A DNA stretch of 64,000 bases, taken from Chrysoperla carnea (lineage: Eukaryota; Arthropoda; Insecta; Neuroptera; Chrysopidae). The position numbers were made by a program, and so were the translations under genes. The DNA is taken from positions 7,252,001 to 7,316,000 of the forward strand of contig NC_058342.1 in assembly GCF_905475395.1 (NCBI RefSeq), read 5' to 3'. Position 1 is the first letter of the stretch. The number at the start of each line of letters is the position of its first letter. Of this stretch, positions 26,301-35,323 are shown piece after piece. Below the pieces are notes generated by a model. The model saw nothing but the letters and a program-made list of their open reading frames with translations. It did not search any database and was not told the origin of the DNA.

Positions 26301-29149
26301 TTGTTTTTAGTTAAACTTTTTTTTTTAATTTGTCGCATATTTTTTTTTTTTTTTGTAATTTATAAATAATGGATCAAAACATCTCAACTGCCCACCTAAA
26401 AAGAGGATAGGCCCACCCTGAGAAGTTGAATTTTTCGTACAAAGTTTTTATAACCTATTAAAAAACTGTGGAAAATTTCACAGATGTAACATTTTTTTTT
26501 TTGTTTTAGATATTTAGTTTCATGGTACTATACTAGCATATTGCTATCAGACATCAAATGTGAAAAAATTGCATTTGTTTGCCAGTTTTAGGCAAACACT
26601 GTTACACTAAAGTTTACGTTATTTTATGCATTATAGAAATTTTTTAAAATATGTTTTTATTGCAAACTCCATTTATTTATGTTAAAAAATTTGCAAATAT
26701 GGTTAATTATAAGCTCCGTTAACGATTATAAACAATTACAGTGAAGTTAATAGACATTTTTTTTCGCTTTTTGATCTTCATTTTGCTCCATTAACATTTA
26801 ACCATAATAGAAAGTTTATTTTGCAAAAATTTCAACCTAAAATTCGAAATTCTTGCTGGTCTATCTAATCTATCTATATTTTAATCCATAATTTTGCTAA
26901 CAAAATCCGAAAATATGAAAACATGGTATTTTTTATTTTTATTTGGACTGCCACCATTGCACATCGAAATTCAGAATAGGTGGTTCAAAATAAAAAAAAA
27001 ACGTTTGTGCAGAAAATGACACACCAATTACGGAGCGAACCATTTATGTCTGCCGTACTAATTCTGGTATTTCAAGCCGGAGAACATTATATTTTTGTGT
27101 AACGACAAAAAGTTTCAAATATTTTGGAATTTTTCCTTTATTTTACTAATTTTGTTGCATTTTAGGAATTAACAATTCTAATAACATTAAATATTTTTTT
27201 TTCAGGATAAAGGAACTAGAGACTGAATTACAAATGTATAAACAAATGGTGTGTACGACAAAACCGGCTGAAGCTGTGATACCACAAAGTGCGTTACCAA
27301 ATCGAGTGTCAGATGCATCAATGGTCGCATTAGAAACAACTGGAATACCTAGTAGTGTGGCTAAAGTAATGCAACCAACGTCAACCGTGTCTAGCGTACC
27401 TGTTAGTGGACCAACAACTGGTATTGCACAAACCATACACTCAGCTCATCAGCCTAATCGACCGGCAGCTGCAACTCCTATCAAAAGTGGCTATCCACCG
27501 CGATTACAGCATGCAACTGCTCCAACAGTTTCACCTAGTGCAGTTGTATCACCTGGTGGAGTATCATCACCTACACCACATACGTATATGAAAAAAAATA
27601 CGATAATTAATCGAGGTAAATACAAAAAAATCAGTACAAGCAAGGAATTATGTTATACGTATCCTCCTGTTGAACATACAAAAGTCCTCTGATATTCAAG
27701 ATGTGCGATGGCCGCCATATTGGAAAATGGCATCCAAAATTACGTAGTTGTGACTCTTTGGTCATAACTACTTAATTTCTGGAGTAAAAGAAAGGTTTCA
27801 ATTAAAAACTATAGGCCTAGATAAAGTACAAAATATTCAGGTATTTTAATAATAGGTAGTAAAGGGCATTTGTAAAATTCAAAACGTTGTATAGAAAACA
27901 TTTTTGCAATTTTTTTTTTTTTTCAAGACGGATGTTTCTAAGTTTATTGAGATTTATTCATATTTTAGATATGAATATATTAAAATAACCAAATTTGAAA
28001 TTTGCGTAAAAATTCATCGATTTTAGTAACTTTGAGAATGGGATTTGGGCAAATTACATATCATTGAAAATAGCTTTTTTTGGTCAAAATTTAGGACAGT
28101 AGCAGTTTTACAGGAAATGAGAGGGTTTTGAAACAACACCTTGCAGAAGATAAATATCAATAGATTAAATTATTACAAAATTTATCAATACACTTATTTT
28201 TTAAGGTATTTCATCACCCCTCACTTAAGATAACACAGTCCACTTCTGGATTAGACTAAATATTCGCCAAAATGTAATCTTATAATAATAGTAAAAAGGG
28301 CTGTTTTTAATAATTAATTTTTTGTAAACCGTACAGAGAATAGGCTTTAAATTTATACAGAAAGATATAGAAACGCCTTAAACTTAACCTTTCTTTATAT
28401 TGATATAGGGGTTGAAATATGAATGAAACCATTAAAATTGAAATCAAGTGGAAAAGCTCATTTTTTCTCGAAAAAAGAAATGTTTTACTAATTTTCAAAA
28501 TAAAATGAATAACTCTGCCCATAATATTTTTGAACTATTCAATATCAAAATTGAAAGGTTTTTTTACGTTTTTAAAATTTATACTTTTCATGATTTTTGA
28601 TATTATTCTTAATTGTAAATTTATTTGCCAAAAACCAAAATAAAGCACTTTTAAACTTTCCTAATGAAAAATAGATACCTAGTGGTACTAATTTTTCATA
28701 AATTTAGTAATTGACGAATTATTATGAGGAAATTTGCTTGATTACTTACTGTATTAAGATATAAACGAAATTTATCCGATAGCTCAATTGGTTAAAGCGC
28801 AAGTTCAAAAAGGATTCTTTGTAAAATTGCATAAAATCAGTGATAGATTTTTAGTATATTCAACAAGAAAATACAACAAACTTTTTTTACCAAATCTTTT
28901 GACTGTAAAAATTGTTCTGGGTCAAACCTTATTTATATATTTCTTGATCTAGGTGTACCGCCACCAATACCACCAAACAAGCCTGTAGTTCCTCCAAAAC
29001 GTGATGCTGGTGATCGTAAACCTAGCATTGGATCCACAGCCACAGTCTCATCACCAGTTGTACGTACGTCTCCTGTTACTGGAATGGTACAGAGAGTGAA
29101 TCCAACGTCTAGTGCTAGTGGAGCTACTGGTACAGATCCACCTAGCTAA
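9006..29149 (+). CDS. CTTNBP2NL: CTTNBP2 N-terminal-like protein (cortactin-binding protein 2 family), six exons
   Basis: The coding exons are 9006-9191, 9247-9348, 13887-14084, 24729-25222, 27206-27615 and 28953-29149. All introns are GT-AG, and the joined phases give 529 codons including TAA. Residues 63-327 form the family's coiled-coil head: MELSKTDLLRLLSYMEGELQ, then HRKV-like KHQRVIHELEDE and the signature HDTAQGDDITYGLEMER. Residues 328-463 are Ser/Thr/Pro/Ala-rich and probably disordered. The last exon carries PPPIPPNKPVVPPKR, close to the conserved proline motif of vertebrate CTTNBP2 and CTTNBP2NL. Family members bind cortactin, associate with actin and the STRIPAK complex, and affect cell motility; these roles come from the family, not from this sequence. 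No frame damage is seen. Introns 2 and 3 (4.5 and 10.6 kb) are swollen by transposons. Confidence 0.9.
9247..9348 (+). CDS. CTTNBP2NL: CTTNBP2-like exon 2
   Basis: Thirty-four codons (residues 63-96), after a 55 bp intron with acceptor TTACAG and before donor AAAG|GTAAAT, both phase 0. It holds the best conserved family start (LLRLLSYMEGELQAQNIVIA), matching the 'SELLxLLSxxEGELEARDxVI' pattern of the vertebrate proteins. Confidence 0.9.
9925..10400. repeat. Inverted plus direct repeat in intron 2
   Basis: A block at 9925-10075 ('taaggtattttgattcc', 'tttttacgtcttttatgaaa', 'tcatatcgatcctctga') is repeated inverted at 10095-10240 and then directly again at 10225-10400, sharing a 'cgtcttttgtgaaaaattc' core. 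It is about 0.15 kb per unit with no coding capacity. Confidence 0.65.
11290..11690 (+). repeat. GTCCGT dispersed repeat, forward, truncated
   Basis: It shows 'agtcccaagtttgtaac', GTCTGTTTGTCCGTCTGCC, 'agatatcaagctgaaattt' and 'gtaaacatcgatgtttaccc'. The 3' part is missing, and the GGGTCC palindrome has lost its second half. Confidence 0.7.
11742..12142 (-). repeat. GTCCGT dispersed repeat, reverse, internally deleted
   Basis: This copy faces the one at 11290-11690, so the pair forms an inverted repeat with a spacer of about 50 bp. It keeps both family ends, but the segment holding the GGGTCC palindrome is deleted. The right end reads 'catgcatggtataa'-like TIR sequence. Confidence 0.7.
12252..12480 (-). 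pseudogene. Cysteine-rich tail of a transposon-type integrase/transposase protein
   Basis: Read on the - strand, a frame gives SLREIVALESNFGGRGYKRC followed by the spacing CNC-(3)-C-(4)-CNC-(6)-C-(3)-CH and ending ILPCTNK. This Cys/His pattern, preceded by a 'SLRE...S..GG.G' string, is what I know from the C-terminal end of KRBA2-like, transposon-derived proteins in insect genomes. Only this end is present, with no integrase core nearby, so it is a fragment. It lies antisense in intron 2 of the CTTNBP2-like gene. The family assignment rests on remembered motif shape only. Confidence 0.5.
13118..13351 (+). other. Unrecognised 77-codon open frame in intron 2
   Basis: The frame is mixed in composition (MTDPFVSCSRSFKLTLG at its start) and shares no motif I know. 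It lies directly before a partial GTCCGT repeat. It could be an exon of something else or chance; no splice signals support it. Confidence 0.12.
13355..13555 (-). repeat. GTCCGT dispersed repeat, reverse, partial
   Basis: It carries the block from 'agacccaattggcctatg' to 'acttgggattaaacttaat' and the end 'catatacatggtataac', with an internal deletion that removes the GTCCGT-rich part. Confidence 0.65.
13887..14084 (+). CDS. CTTNBP2NL: CTTNBP2-like exon 3
   Basis: Sixty-six codons (residues 97-162) between acceptor TTTTTAG and donor CAG|GTAATT, phase 0 on both sides. It contains ERLKHEVALGRYKPSALNAP followed by a helical, Gln-rich segment ending QQRRMQ that runs into the main coiled coil of exon 4. 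The equivalent vertebrate region carries a RYGKYN-type string after the first helix. Confidence 0.85.
14565..14830. repeat. Four degenerate tandem copies in the CR1-like 3' UTR
   Basis: Units of about 65-85 bp recur near 14566, 14630, 14692 and 14775. Each has a CCGGTG or CTGGTG start, a 'ataaaaatttccacggtaaat' core and an AT-rich spacer. Repeats of this kind just before the tail are common in non-LTR elements. Confidence 0.6.
14880..16572 (-). pseudogene. CR1-like ORF2, reverse transcriptase part with lost catalytic residues
   Basis: A 500-codon frame (16572-15070) holds non-LTR reverse transcriptase motifs in order: NFRPISCLPIFSKVLERVIF, DQFGYRENTTT, the motif A region FFYLSKAFDRVNH, GVPQGSILGPLLFLLFINDL, and motif C as ALFADNTT. 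Family members have D at the start of motif A (FxDLSKAFD) and FADD in motif C; here these are Y and N, so both catalytic aspartates of the polymerase site are affected. A TAA at 15072-15070 interrupts the frame, which then reads on to about 14938 (SIMTYGIVILGASVN, KIQKRAIRIIFN) before an apparent deletion of the C-terminal region. It is a dead copy. Confidence 0.85.
16650..17380 (-). pseudogene. CR1-like ORF2, APE-type endonuclease part, frameshifted
   Basis: The frame from about 17375 reads INIRSLRANHLHLEEFV, then CLTEHWLNEDE with the catalytic Glu region, and VCIYRPPSGNIETFL. After a frameshift near 16940 the motif GDFNIN appears in another frame, and the SDH-type motif FSDHGA near 16755 closes the domain. 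In active elements this endonuclease nicks the target DNA for target-primed reverse transcription. A 20 bp tandem duplication ('agtaattcttgttggctt' twice, 16800-16842) disrupts it further. Confidence 0.75.
17406..18760 (-). pseudogene. CR1-like ORF1 with coiled coil and SGNH-esterase-like region
   Basis: The frame begins MKKCTFPILRQTRSAIKS at 18760 and runs 323 codons to 17789. A charged coiled coil covers about residues 40-100, with a Ser/Asn-rich linker after it. From about residue 245 comes PRVLIVSDQIGKQM...LLPHNFSVSALIKSHD, which resembles block I and following of the SGNH/esterase domain in CR1-type ORF1; the usual GDS is SDQ here, so the nucleophile is lost. After a frameshift near 17800-17825 the domain continues in another frame to about 17550 (NITKNTNLILSTLPFR...NTNFHKNGKDINYSG), then a basic tail. 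In intact relatives ORF1 is an RNA-binding chaperone. Confidence 0.65.
18891..19538. other. AT-rich intron DNA, no feature recognised
   Basis: I see no gene. A run of 15 A lies near 19023. Confidence 0.35.
19938..20458 (+). repeat. GTCCGT dispersed repeat, most complete forward copy
   Basis: This copy shows terminal inverted repeats ATACCATGTA (19938-19947) and TACATGGTAT (20449-20458). Outside these, the flanks also pair loosely ('aactcaattattgtt' against 'aacaattaactcagt'), so the true TIR may be near 30 bp. Inside are GTCCGTCCGTCCGACCGTC, the perfect 15 bp palindrome GGGTCCGTAGGACCC at about 20210, and 'gaaacattttttcttaaaca'. It has the size and shape of a MITE. Confidence 0.75.
20671..20934. 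repeat. Nested hairpin inside the foldback right arm
   Basis: The ends 'attgtcttcttacaacgcag' (20671 on) and 'tttaagaagacaat' (to 20934) pair through about 44 bp, including 'attacgacatttaccgaagta' against 'tactttggtaaatgtcgtaat'. The loop is about 175 bp without a gene. Confidence 0.7.
21350..21680 (+). repeat. Dispersed repeat shared with 45.7-46.8 kb
   Basis: The block 'ttgaatcgttatatcttaga...aacggtggatcttagg...ctgatctacaactttcatctg...ataaaacttaccg...cgtaaaattttttccacgt...gatcgatga' recurs with substitutions at 46500-46790, and inverted at 45712-46025. It is non-coding, about 0.33 kb. Confidence 0.7.
22215..22365. repeat. Small hairpin inside the 1.85 kb element
   Basis: 'acctctattaagtgtatact' pairs with 'ttaagtatacatagaaaggt', and 'ttaaaacattctaagtg' with 'gcttagaatgttttaa', around a loop of about 35 bp. 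This may be a nested MITE. Confidence 0.5.
22420..22735. repeat. Inverted repeat shared with 25570-25730
   Basis: 'cactatcgtgtatttagcgtg' near 22428 is matched inverted by 'cacgcaaaacacacgatagcg' near 22703, with 'gaacgaacgtaatcacaggg' against 'gtgaatgaacacaatcacagg' closer to the centre. A third copy, near 25570-25730 in intron 4, has 'ccctgtgattacattcattc' and 'acacgatagcgtccgtgt'. Confidence 0.5.
23847..23935 (-). repeat. Penelope-type terminal sequence remnant
   Basis: The string 'gatttaggaaattggggaaaaatcgaaatatcctacagttctcatttattatctatgataatattta' (quoted here by its shared parts 'aaattgggg', 'aaaatcgaaat', 'atcctaNagtt', 'gataatattta') matches 53566-53640 next to the GIY-YIG coding remnant, and with 21970-21990 forms one copy split by the DNA transposon. 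Confidence 0.6.
23936..24728. other. End of intron 3, no gene seen
   Basis: The stretch contains two short imperfect direct repeats around 'aatgaattaactaattaat' and 'cgaatggttctacaatga'/'cgaatggatctcttacaa' (24120-24200). Otherwise it is plain AT-rich DNA leading to the exon 4 acceptor. Confidence 0.35.
24729..25222 (+). CDS. CTTNBP2NL: CTTNBP2-like exon 4, main coiled coil
   Basis: Codes for residues 163-326 plus two bases of codon 327; acceptor TTACATAG, donor CAAAA|GTATGT. It is a long charged coiled coil including EEKHQRVIHELEDEKRKHEH and GDDITYGLEMERTRLKQELE. The frame stays open into the intron for 87 codons, but that extension is AT-rich and hydrophobic, and splicing restores the conserved reading, so it is intron. 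Confidence 0.9.
25223..27205. repeat. Intron 4 with two dispersed repeat fragments
   Basis: At 25570-25730 there is a copy of the repeat seen at 22420-22735. At about 26170-26480 there is a single copy of the arm sequence of the palindrome at 31965-33230: 'cttttgttctatctctaacgg', 'tcatttgatgaatgagcaaaa', 'tttgaagctagaaag', and 'gttgaatttttcgtacaaag'. No coding evidence in between. Confidence 0.55.
27206..27615 (+). CDS. CTTNBP2NL: CTTNBP2-like exon 5, Ser/Thr/Pro-rich linker
   Basis: Acceptor TTTTTTTTCAG; the first G completes codon 327. The exon finishes the coiled coil (IKELETELQMYKQM) and continues with a region rich in S, T, P, V and A, probably unstructured, ending at donor CGAG|GTAAAT in phase 1. 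Such linkers in the family carry short motifs for partner binding; none is identified here. Confidence 0.85.
28771..28805 (+). repeat. tRNA-like SINE head fragment
   Basis: 'ccgatagctcaattggttaaagcgcaagttc' contains a good pol III A box (TAGCTCAATTGG) but no B box follows, so this is only a relic. It lies 150 bp before the exon 6 acceptor. Confidence 0.4.
28953..29149 (+). CDS. CTTNBP2NL: CTTNBP2-like exon 6, C-terminus
   Basis: Acceptor TTGATCTAG. The reading GVPPPIPPNKPVVPPKRD matches a proline motif conserved near the middle or end of CTTNBP2-family proteins, and the frame ends at TAA (29147-29149) after a Ser/Thr-rich tail (TGTDPPS). Confidence 0.9.
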
Positions 29150-29170
29150 TGATCTAAATTTGCATATAAT

Positions 29171-29259
29171 AATAAATCTTAAAGATTGAGCCAAAGTTCA
29201 CAAAAATGACTAGTAATAATTAAATCTTAACTCTTTTTAATTTGAATTTCTCAAATAAA
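29171..29259 (+). promoter_or_regulatory. Candidate polyadenylation signals of the CTTNBP2-like gene
   Basis: AATAAA occurs at 29171-29176 and again at 29254-29259, 22 and 105 bases after the stop codon. A genomic A run of about 31 bases follows at 29271-29301. The second hexamer plus the A run may mark the end of a short 3' UTR, but the A run is genome sequence, not a tail, and could itself be a repeat relic. Confidence 0.45.
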
Positions 29260-29265
29260 ATAGTC

Positions 29266-29301
<36 letters not shown>

Positions 29302-29302
<1 letters not shown>

Positions 29303-30654
29303 AACTAAATTATCTTGCAGCAGCACCGTCTCTCCTATCAACGTACGTTTATTAAATGTAACATATCATCATTTGTGTTTTATATTATGTTAAACAGATA
29401 CCGCATTGATCTTATGGGATTAGGGCCTCAAATCAATTTGGTACTATTCCAGGATTTTATAGATGTTACTATCTTGATCAAAAGTCTCAATGGAAACGAT
29501 AATCCATGTGAATAACTAGCTAAACATGTTTTTCAAACATGTTTAAACAATATTTTGTATAGTTGAGTGTGTGTGATTGTTCCTTTATTTGTTCGTACAA
29601 TTTAATAAATAACAATAATAATAATAATAACATTAATGAGCGATTCTTATTCGTGCTCAAAGAAGTTAATATTAATAATGAGCAATATAGTCCAGTACGA
29701 ATCGGCGCATGAGTACAAATAACTATTTAACCACAATTTTTTTTATATAATTCTCTATAAACTGTCCTTTTGGTGATATAACTGCATGTTGCCAGAACGA
29801 AAAAGTGGTGTAAAAACTTTAAACAAATTTTCCTCAAAAAAATTGCAAAAATTTATTATGCTCCAAGGAAACGTTTTTAAGATAATTTGGGATTTTAGAT
29901 TTATGGTTAAAATTATTTGTGCTTTATTTTCAACTTTGATGATGAATTTTGCTGTACTTCATGAATGTAAACGAAAAATAAGCATAAAATTTATAAATCT
30001 GCCTTGGTTTTCGAAATATCGAAAGCTAAATAATTAAACAAAGTTTTCAATTTTCGATATTTTGAAAATTACTCTGTAGATATCGAAAAATTTTATTTTC
30101 ACTTTTCGTCTTATATTGTTAAGTTATCACCATCAAAATTGAAAATATATATTTTTTTAAATTTTTGTCCACATTACCGTGCTCATACATCCTTAATTAG
30201 TCGGGCACAACAGATTTTTTTGTTTGTTTCCAATAAGGTTTTTTTTATTAAGGTTCAAACTTTAAATTAATTAGTTTTTATTTTAAATTTTCACCGACTA
30301 GTTTTGAAGAAATATATGAAAATATATCAATCCATCTACCGTTTTTCCATAAGACCAATTCAATATATGCCTTTTTTTGAAGTCATTTATTTATTTTAAT
30401 TTCAGAATTGATTTAGATTTAGTCTAACTTCATATAAAAAAAAACCAGTCTTCTATCCAAAATTGTCCTGGCGCTCGTCTCAAAATTGCCCTAGCGCTCG
30501 TCTGTTATTATAGTTATATTTTAAAAATAAATCAGTTTGCGGATTATGTAAAAATATTGTAGATTATTTGCTAGCAACAAAAATGTTGTTAATCAAATAT
30601 AAATAAATATTAAATTAAGTAATGATTTTAAGGTTGGTGTGCCATTCGGGCATA
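29302..30654. other. Region downstream of the CTTNBP2-like gene, no second gene seen
   Basis: It may include 3' UTR. The 66-codon frame at 29315-29515 has no recognisable motif. An (AAT)n run lies near 29608-29630, and a short inverted pair 'tttcgaaatatcgaaagcta'/'ttcgatattttgaaaatt' near 30009-30070. Confidence 0.35.
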
Positions 30655-31150
30655 ACCATGTAGGTTAGGTTAGGTTAGGTTAGAGTAGCAGTCCAAGGGT
30701 GGGACACACTTAAATCAAGGGTCCCTTGTGATATTGAAAAAGGGTTGGTTTGGAACTGTTTAAGAACAATGGGAGTGTTTTGACTTCAACGGATTTAAGG
30801 TCGGAGAGGTTGCCAATTAAAGGCTGGCTCCAGTGAGTTCTTAGCATGGCAAGAGATTCCTTCCTTCTTCCCTCTGTGGCAGCTCTTGCTATAGTCATGA
30901 TACATCGTCAAGCCTAGGAGTAATACATGCCTGTCGCTTAGCCAGTGTCCTGTAATAGCCACAACAATTTTGCTAATAGAAGCTCTTGGAAGCGATATAA
31001 TATCTTCGGAACGCCTCCGATTGTATTAAGACCATATATGTCTTGTAGTACTACAAGTGCGCTTTTGTTTGCAGTTCGCAAACAAAACTCCCGGATGCCT
31101 ATTGATGTGCCCCGGTACCCGTACCAGGTTATTATTCATTTGTTGCGCCA
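30655..31150 (-). pseudogene. 3' end of a non-LTR retrotransposon with RNase H-like remnant and CCTAA tail
   Basis: On the - strand, a frame near 31130-31100 reads LVRVPGHIN, resembling the WVPGHSGI string of the RNase H domain in I/R1-type elements. Further on comes TGHLSDRHVLLLGLT with the usual 'TGH..L..HL..LGL' shape that precedes a zinc-knuckle-like end, then RGKKEGISCHAKNSLEPAF. The sequence then passes PWTATLT and ends in CCTAACCTAACCTAACCTAC (complement of 30660-30680). Frames are broken several times, so it is a relic of a 5'-truncated copy. The exact clade is not settled. Confidence 0.55.
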
Positions 31151-31964
31151 GCTGATTTAAGGACACTTGGCAGTCCTGTGCTATCTTTGATCATATACAG
31201 GTCTAAAAAAATATTCACACTCCAACACAATCACACAAAATATTTATTGAAGGTTTTTGAAAAACATGTTCACAAGGACTATTGACAATTTACGCCCATA
31301 GTTTCAAATGATTTGCATTTGGTTCATTAGTCAAAATTAATAAAATTTTACAATAGGTAAGTTTGACAGAGATCCAATTCCCATATAATTCATGCGAAAT
31401 CGTTTAAGCATGAAGTGATACTTTTAATTTTGATTCTACGTGTTTTTCGCTACAGATAATAATGTAATTCAGTTTAAAATTTACTACAGGAAAAATTAAA
31501 GAAATGAAAAATGACCGCATAGTGATCAAAAAAAGTTATTTTGAAGCTTGTAGTTTTAATTTTAGATAATTTTTCTATAAAAATTAAATAGTTCTTTTTT
31601 TTATGTTTGTTTAAATCAATGCAAAGGATGAAAAAAAGAGAGAAAAATGTTATTTTTATACCTTCAAATGTCTAAATTAACCGAATCATAAGCAGTCAGG
31701 ATTGAATATACTCTAAAATTGAAATATCTCGACAAATCTCCAAAAATATGCATAATACGAAAAAAATCATAAATGATTTATTTAAAGAACGTAAAATTCT
31801 GTAGAATAATGATCCTTACAAAATTTATCGTATTTTTGGCAGAAATTGGTACAAGCAAAACAATTCTCCCGTACGGTTTTCAACGGGATAATTAGAAGAA
31901 AAATAGTTAGCACAACAAAATTAAATAATAAAGCATGGTAGTAAAGAAAAAAGTCTTGCATCTT
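31151..31964. other. AT-rich stretch without a recognised feature
   Basis: I see no gene; short AT-driven frames only. Confidence 0.35.
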
Positions 31965-33230
31965 TGACATTTTCCACAGTTGTTTATTAGATTGTAAAAC
32001 TTCGTACCAAAAAATCGGCCACTCTGGGGGGTGCTTAACGCCTTTTTGGGAGGTAGTTGGAGGTTTTAATCAGTTTTTTACAAATTAAAAAAAAAACTGT
32101 GCATTAAATAAAAAAAGTTCAAACAAAAGATTGGCTGATTTAATTGTGCACACTTTTGGTCTTTTTTCGAATTTCTAGCTTCAAAATTGACCGAGATATG
32201 CCAATTTTAAAATGGACTTTTTTTATCATTCAATCAAATGAAAAATGATTCATCTTGTAAACCGTTAGAGACAAAAAAGTGTAAACCGTTAGAGAAGTTC
32301 AAATATAAAATTATTCGTTATAAAAAAATTTACAACTTTTGTTTGAATTATTCTTTCTTAAACATTACTGATTACTCGTGAAGGCTTAGGAAAAAACTTT
32401 TGTTTCCATTTTCTCCAAAACTATAAAAGATAGTGAGAGGAAAATTTTCAGATAACTTCAACTAATGGTATTGTGAAACATTCTAGAAGAACAGAAAAAA
32501 CTCTAGAAAATACTTTTGAAAATTTCGAAATTTTTTGGAAATGTTATATTTTTTTGCTCGTTCAATTTTGTAAACCGTTAAAGATAGGACAAAAGTTTAA
32601 ATGTAAAAGTTATTATAAAAAAATAAACATCTTTTGTTTGAAATATTTTTTCGTAAACATTTGTGTTTACCCGTGAGGGCGTCTCAAAAATATTTAATAT
32701 TTCAAGTATTTTCTATAAATTTTTTGGTTCTTCTAGAATGTTTCACATGACCACTAGTTGAAATTACTTTTAAATTTTTCAACTGTCTATCTTTTATAGT
32801 TTTGGAGAAAATGGAAATAAAGTTTTTTCCTAAGTCACAGGTAATCATTAATGTTTACGAAAGGATGATTCAAACAAAATATGTTAATTTTTTTTATAAG
32901 GAATAACTTATACATTTGAACTTTTGTTCTGTCTTTAACGGTTTACAAGATGAATCATTTTTCATTTGATTGAATGAGCAAAATATTCCATTTTAAAATT
33001 GGTATATCTCGGCCAATTTCGAAGCTAGAAAGTCGAATGTAAGCAAAAATGTGCACAATCAGCTCGAACTTTTATTTGAACCATTTTTATTTGGTGCATA
33101 GTTTTTTTGTAATTTGTAAAAAACTGATTGAAATCTTCAACTAACCAAAGGGGGCTAAGCACCCTCCTGAACGCTCGACTTTTTTATACAAAGATTTTAC
33201 AACCTAATAAATTTGAAAGGTACAACACTT
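31965..33230. repeat. 1.2 kb palindrome with a GTCCGT fragment in its loop
   Basis: Left arm 31965-32540 and right arm 32695-33230 are inverted copies. Pairs include 'gggtgcttaacg' with 'gctaagcaccctc', 'ttgaccgagatatgccaatttt' with 'aaaattggtatatctcggcca', 'ggaaaaaacttttgtttccat' with 'atggaaataaagttttttcc', and 'gtgaaacattctagaagaaca' with 'gttcttctagaatgtttcaca'. The loop (32565-32690) is the 3' part of a GTCCGT repeat. Both arms themselves carry 'aaaccgttagagaNa' strings of that family. No gene. Confidence 0.75.
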
Positions 33231-34795
33231 TTCCTTTTAGATATAAAGCATTTTCTTCGTTAAAAGTTTCCCGAAAATCTCTACATATATTATGCTCGTA
33301 GATGGATGATAAAACGGTGAAAACGCAAAGAAAAATGGTAATTCATAGACTATAACAGTTGATCGACACTATACAGTGAAAACTATACACTGCGTATACT
33401 TTACACTATAGTTTATAAATTGTCACGGTTTCATCATGCATCTACGAGATTAATAATCATGCAGAGGCTTAAGGGCAACTTGAAGAAAATGTTTGTTTGT
33501 TTGTTTTTTGAAATTCTTGAAAACAAACGGATTTCTTGCAAGTAATACAAGCAGAGAAAAGAAACACCGAAAAACGGTATTTGTTTCGTGATAAAACTGT
33601 AATTTCGACTCACTCGTAAAGTTGCGAACGAGTTTGACTTTAGCTAGTGTCATTTTTTTCGTTTTCTTTAGCTCTACAACCGTCTATTTTTTCGATTTTG
33701 GTGCTTTTTGTTTTTTTTTAAAGCAACTTCTTACACTCCGATTTTTTCCTAAGTTTTCTTAAAAACTAATAATTTTCTTCTTTACTCTATCACCTTGAAA
33801 ACTGGACGGGAACATTTTTTTGAGGTTTCTTACAAGTCTGAGGTTTCATATTTACTGCACCAAATATAGTAAAAAGTATAAATTTGGTATGTAATATTTA
33901 ACTAAAATTGTACGATTGGCACTTACAAACAGACTTGAGAACAACAAAAATTCTAAGGAGCATAAGTCTTTTTATAATAGGGACGTGACACGTGCGATAT
34001 GTTAGGACAAGCATTGGTTTTTTTCTTTTATAAATAGTCTTGCATTTCCAATTTCCATAAAAACACTTCGAGTTTTAGAATGTATTAGAGTAACGAATCT
34101 TTTTGATCACTTCTTCACTTTTTTAATTAGTCCTGGTGGAGCCCAAAAGGACAAGGGATAACAAATTACTTGGAATTATTATGTATTTTTAATGAAACAA
34201 GAAATGTCGTGCTTTATTTTTGAGAAGTATATTAATGTTTAATACACTTCTAAATACATTGTAGAATTAAATTTAAAAGCATTATTTAAATTTTTATACG
34301 AAAATAAATTTTTTTTAAACCTTATTAAAATTAATTTAATAATTTAAAGATATATTTGCATTGCATGTCTGTGCAAATCAGTTTATTTTAATTTTGCAAG
34401 CGTAAAAAAAAAAATAAAAAAAAATCAAAGACTTATAATATTTTTGAATTATGAATTCATTTTGACTTATTTGTTTCTGTGGGACTTAAAAAAAAGTTGA
34501 ACATCTAATCGTATTTGACTGTCAGTTATTGTTGTTATAAAATTTAAGTTTTATTGTCTTAACGTATATTATTTTTTATAATTTTAAAGCAAATATTAAT
34601 GTCTAAATATATTCAAAATTCTAAAGATAATTTGCTGTATCACTTTGATTGCTATTTCCCAACCAAAACGAAATTTATCAAAGTTTATTAAGAAGGGATT
34701 TTATTTATTGGCACACATACACTTAGGTGCTGTGATAATAAAGCTAATTGTGATCATATTCTTCGATTTTTGTGTATACATTTTTTCAATGTTTT
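33231..34795. other. No gene recognised
   Basis: A small inverted motif 'tatagtgtaaagtatacgca' type pair lies near 33370-33415. Otherwise the DNA is AT-rich and plain. The 67-codon frame on the - strand at 33450-33653 has no known motif. Confidence 0.35.
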
Positions 34796-34799
34796 AATA

Positions 34800-35105
34800 C
34801 TCGTCTCATAATGCTTTAATACCCAAGTTTGTAATGCTTAAAATTACTGATGATTCATATTAAAAAAATTTTGATATGGGTATATATAAATATACCTATA
34901 TTTTGATATAGGTATATAAAATCATCTAATTAGTCCATTACCGGTTATCCGCCCGTGTATTTGTCTGTTAGCACGATAACTAAAAAACGAAAAGAGATAT
35001 AAATCTGAAATTTTTGTAGCGTGCTCAGGAAAAGTGAGTTGAGTTTGTAAATGACCAACATTGGTCAATTGGGTCTGGTGTTGTAAGACCCATCTTATAA
35101 ACTGT
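34800..35105 (+). repeat. GTCCGT dispersed repeat, forward, partial and diverged
   Basis: It runs from 'acccaagtttgtaatgctta' to 'taagacccatcttataaactgtc'. The GTCCGT stretch is reduced to CCGCCCGTGTATTTGTCTG, and a short 'tataggtatataaaatat' expansion sits near 34875-34920. Confidence 0.65.
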
Positions 35106-35323
35106 CATTCAATTAGTTCCTGTTTTCCGATGGGGGAAAATCACCGCATACGATTATGTGCCATCTTGATTTCACACCAGCTCTTGTTTTCTTCCTCGAT
35201 TTCCTTGTTGACCGATCCCTTCCAGATTATCTTTAACTTTCCTTTTTTCCTGTTACCCTGAAAGTTTCATTCTAGGGCTTGGCAACTGATGGTGTAATTT
35301 AGTCTTCTTAGCGTATGATCAAT

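Noticed and set aside
30660..30682. Interstitial telomere (TTAGG)n array
   Set aside because: Only four to five units, and it lies exactly at the 3' end of a retroelement-like sequence, so a retroelement tail is the simpler reading.
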